In this document: positions 62,275 through 64,000 of the stretch, in pieces
How positions within the stretch are numbered: position 1 is the stretch's first letter
Layout of the letters: every line of letters begins with the position of its first letter
Assembly (NCBI RefSeq): GCF_003390885.1
Contig: NZ_QMEL01000001.1
Span: forward strand, 1-64,000
Reading direction: 5' to 3'
Length of the DNA: 64,000 nucleotides
From: Pelagibacterium sediminicola
GTDB taxonomy: Bacteria > Pseudomonadota > Alphaproteobacteria > Rhizobiales > Devosiaceae
Translations under genes and position numbers: made by a program
The notes under the pieces: generated by a model
The model's input: only the letters and a program-made list of their open reading frames with translations
Told to the model about the DNA's origin: nothing
Databases searched by the model: none

Positions 62275-62787
62275 ATGAACATCCGCCCCGCCACCCAAGC
62301 CGATCTGCCCGCCATTCTCGAGATCCATAACGATGCGATCCGGCGGCTCGATGCGATATGGACCGAGACCGAAGAAACGCTTGAGGACCGGCGCGCCTGG
62401 CTCATGGACCGGCAGGAGAAGGGATTTGGCGTGTTCGTCGCCGAGGAGGCGGGCAAGGTTCTGGGCCATGCGGGCTATGGCGCCTACAGGCCCCGCTCGG
62501 GCTATGACCGGACCGTCGAGCACTCGATCTATCTGCGCGAGGAGGCGCAGGGCAGGGGCGCCGGCAAGGCTCTGATGGATGCGGTGATCGCCGATGCCAG
62601 GACCAAGGGTTTTCACGTGATGGTGGCGGTGGTCGATGCGAAAAACACCGGCTCGATCGCGTTTCACGAACGGCTCGGCTTTGTTCATATGGGCATGTTG
62701 CCCCAGGCCGGGCACAAGTTCGGGCGCTGGCTCGACCAGGTCAACATGTATCTCATTCTCAACGATGACCCGGCGCCGGGCGCTTAG
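62275..62787 (+). CDS. GNAT N-acetyltransferase of the phosphinothricin/MnaT type
   Basis: 170 residues. NIRPATQADLPAILEIHNDAI, the FGVFVAEEAGKVLGHAGYGAYRPRSGYDRTVEHSIYLREEAQGRGAGKAL core and FHERLGFVHMGMLPQAGHKFGRWLDQVNMYL end are typical of the PAT/MnaT group. These acetylate methionine sulfone, methionine sulfoximine or phosphinothricin. It probably shares a transcript with argB. The stop codon lies in the arm of a strong hairpin. Confidence 0.87.
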   Translation: MNIRPATQADLPAILEIHNDAIRRLDAIWTETEETLEDRRAWLMDRQEKGFGVFVAEEAGKVLGHAGYGAYRPRSGYDRTVEHSIYLREEAQGRGAGKALMDAVIADARTKGFHVMVAVVDAKNTGSIAFHERLGFVHMGMLPQAGHKFGRWLDQVNMYLILNDDPAPGA

Positions 62788-62822
62788 AGCGCCTGTTTTG
62801 ATGGACTCAAAACAGGCGCTCT
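62786..62822 (+). terminator. Hairpin terminator after the GNAT gene
   Basis: AGAGCGCCTGTTTTGA (62786-62801) pairs exactly over 16 bp with TCAAAACAGGCGCTCT (62807-62822), loop TGGAC. The GNAT stop codon overlaps its first bases. A short T-rich segment (CTAAGTCTTTG) follows, so termination is likely on this strand. Confidence 0.7.
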
Positions 62823-62827
62823 AAGTC

Positions 62828-62887
62828 TTTGTTATATCGCGTTTCCGAACAGCATAAGTGGTATCCACTTATGCTGGAAACGCTCTT
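62828..62887. repeat. Dispersed palindromic repeat family C, copy 1
   Basis: GCGTTTCC and GGAAACGC (62839-62846 and 62876-62883) enclose a perfect inner palindrome AGCATAAGTGG/CCACTTATGCT with a 3-nt centre. It matches the reverse complement of the copy at 55767-55835. Confidence 0.75.
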
Positions 62888-62888
62888 A

Positions 62889-62927
62889 ACTGAACGAATT
62901 GAACGGATCGCGTTCAATTCGTTCAGT
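62889..62927. terminator. Second hairpin, 17-bp perfect stem, in the convergent gap
   Basis: ACTGAACGAATTGAACG (62889-62905) and CGTTCAATTCGTTCAGT (62911-62927) are perfect inverted arms around a 5-nt loop, followed by CAAAATTTTGCGG. Together with two other hairpins upstream, it separates the plus-strand GNAT gene from the minus-strand trhO gene; a bidirectional terminator or transcript stabiliser is likely. Confidence 0.6.
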
Positions 62928-62998
62928 CAAAATTTTGCGGTCGGGCGTCGGCGGCATCGTTTGTCTCCCGAAAATTCCGAGCAAGGGTAGCCGGTGCA

Positions 62999-63028
62999 CT
63001 GGACCCCGTGAATAAATCACGGGGTGAC
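62999..63028 (-). repeat. Dispersed repeat family B, half copy (inverted)
   Basis: CTGGACCCCGTGAATAAATC and the next ten bases are the reverse complement of the right half of the core repeat (28 of 30 bases), with two compensating changes that keep the small palindrome. It lies 26 bp past the end of trhO. Confidence 0.7.
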
Positions 63029-63053
63029 GATAATGGGGTGAAAAGAGAAGGGC

Positions 63054-64000
63054 TCAGGCCGGCGCCGTGTTGCGCTTCCGGTCGGCTTGGCGCCTCGCCT
63101 TTGCCGCCAGACGCCGCCGTTCGGCTGCGGCCTTGGCGTCTTCGCCCATATGCGCCTCCCCGCGTTGCTGGGCGAGTGCGATCTGGCGCTGGCGCTCGGC
63201 GGCGGCCTTGCGCCTGGCGTCATCGAGGCTATCGGCGCAGTGGTGGCACTGGACGCCTTCGATAAAATCGGGCCGTGCCCGGTCGGCGGGGACGAGAGGC
63301 TGGCGGCAGGCGCGGCACAGCGTAGCCTCGCCAATTTTCAGCCCATGGCCGACCGAGACGCGCTCGTCAAAGACAAAGCACTCCCCATCCCAGCGGCTTT
63401 CCGCTTCCGGCACGGTTTCCAGATATTTGAGGATGCCGCCTTTCAAATGGAACACCTCCTCGAACCCCTGGGCCAGCATGTAGGAGGACGCCTTTTCGCA
63501 GCGGATGCCGCCGGTGCAGAACATGGCGACCTTCCTGTGCTTTTGGGGATCGAGGTTGCGGGCGACGTAATCCTTGAACTGGGTGAAGGTCCGCGTGCCG
63601 GGATCGAGCGCGTTCTCGAACGTGCCCAGCGCCACCTCGTAATCGTTGCGGGTGTCGATGACGACGATGTCGTCGCCTGTGATGACCGCGTTCCAGTCCC
63701 CGGGCTCGACATAGGTGCCCACCTTCTTGCCCGGATTGGCCTCGGGCGCGCGCAACGTCACGATCTCCTGCTTGAGCCGCACCTTCATGCGGTGGAAGGG
63801 CTGGGTGTCGGCGTATGAATATTTGATCTCGGCGCCCCGGAACCGCCCGCCGAAGATATTGCCGTTTTCCAGCCATTCGACGAGTTCGCCGATGGCTTCG
63901 TGGCTGCCCGCCACCGTGCCGTTTATTCCTTCGGGGGCGAGCAGCAGCGTGCCGCGAATGGACCGCGCGCAGCAGAATGCGGCCAGCGGGGCCTTGAGGG
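63054..64000 (-). CDS. trhO: tRNA uridine(34) hydroxylase TrhO (rhodanese-like), 5' end outside window
   Basis: The frame stays open to the right edge. The visible N-terminal part reads LKAPLAAFCCARSIRGTLLL then APEGINGTVAGS, matching the TrhO N-terminal domain, so the GTG at 63914 is internal. The rhodanese domain has VVIDTRNDYEVALGTFENA and the catalytic Cys in AMFCTGGIRCEKAS. A C-terminal zinc-type cysteine set (CRACRQPL, CHHCADSL) and a basic tail follow. TrhO hydroxylates uridine 34 in tRNAs using O2, the first step toward mo5U/cmo5U. About the first 20 residues are missing from view. Confidence 0.9.
   Translation of the reverse strand, partial: LKAPLAAFCCARSIRGTLLLAPEGINGTVAGSHEAIGELVEWLENGNIFGGRFRGAEIKYSYADTQPFHRMKVRLKQEIVTLRAPEANPGKKVGTYVEPGDWNAVITGDDIVVIDTRNDYEVALGTFENALDPGTRTFTQFKDYVARNLDPQKHRKVAMFCTGGIRCEKASSYMLAQGFEEVFHLKGGILKYLETVPEAESRWDGECFVFDERVSVGHGLKIGEATLCRACRQPLVPADRARPDFIEGVQCHHCADSLDDARRKAAAERQRQIALAQQRGEAHMGEDAKAAAERRRLAAKARRQADRKRNTAPA

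Noticed and set aside
42892-63028. CRISPR array
   Set aside because: The repeats are dispersed over 20 kb, palindromic and without regular spacers; no cas genes are present.

Overview
The window reads as high-GC DNA from an alphaproteobacterium, most likely a Hyphomicrobiales member resembling Devosia or Pelagibacterium. This rests on gene content (PcaQ-type regulators, a Trb-type conjugative element, TamA/TamB, an MsrB with a Tat-like leader) and on dispersed palindromic repeats, not on a database search. It has a left mobile part (1 to about 21.5 kb) and a right chromosomal part.

Left part. A partial IS630 transposase and a ribbon-helix-helix antitoxin-like gene are followed by the remains of a Wadjet anti-plasmid system: jetD is intact, but jetC is cut by a complete IS3-family element. 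The other end of that IS truncates an acetyltransferase gene. A YjhX-like toxin gene and a LysR regulator lead into a Trb-type type IV secretion operon (traG/virD4, copG, trbB, C, D, E, J, K, L, F, G, I, DUF2274). The operon carries an antisense P-loop kinase-like cargo gene and an apparent one-base frameshift in trbC. A TumE/TumA-type toxin-antitoxin pair and a large serine recombinase follow. The recombinase gene ends inside a tRNA-Arg(CCG) gene, which marks the right attachment site. No relaxase gene is visible.

Right part. RluA, a lytic transglycosylase, TamA and TamB come first. Then a divergent cluster for hydroxycinnamate-type aromatic acids: enoyl-CoA hydratase, MarR and amidohydrolase on one strand; CoA ligase, SDR dehydrogenase, acyl-CoA dehydrogenase, a second MarR, a second amidohydrolase and a TRAP transporter on the other. 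No thiolase of its own is present, so amidohydrolase-type C-C cleavage is a plausible alternative. The protocatechuate branch of the beta-ketoadipate pathway follows as two regulons: a LysR with pcaIJF, and PcaQ with pcaDCHGB.

Next is a minus-strand cluster for hydroxyproline-type compounds: a Ldh-family imine reductase, a proline racemase-family dehydratase-like protein with Ser/Thr in place of the two catalytic cysteines, an enolase-superfamily enzyme, a Cys/Cys 4-hydroxyproline epimerase, a D-amino acid dehydrogenase, a polar amino acid ABC transporter and a divergent GntR regulator. Housekeeping genes (class I glutamine amidotransferase, MsrB, ArgB, GNAT, TrhO) close the window. Three families of dispersed palindromic repeats lie between these genes, and strong hairpins follow both transporter substrate-binding protein genes.
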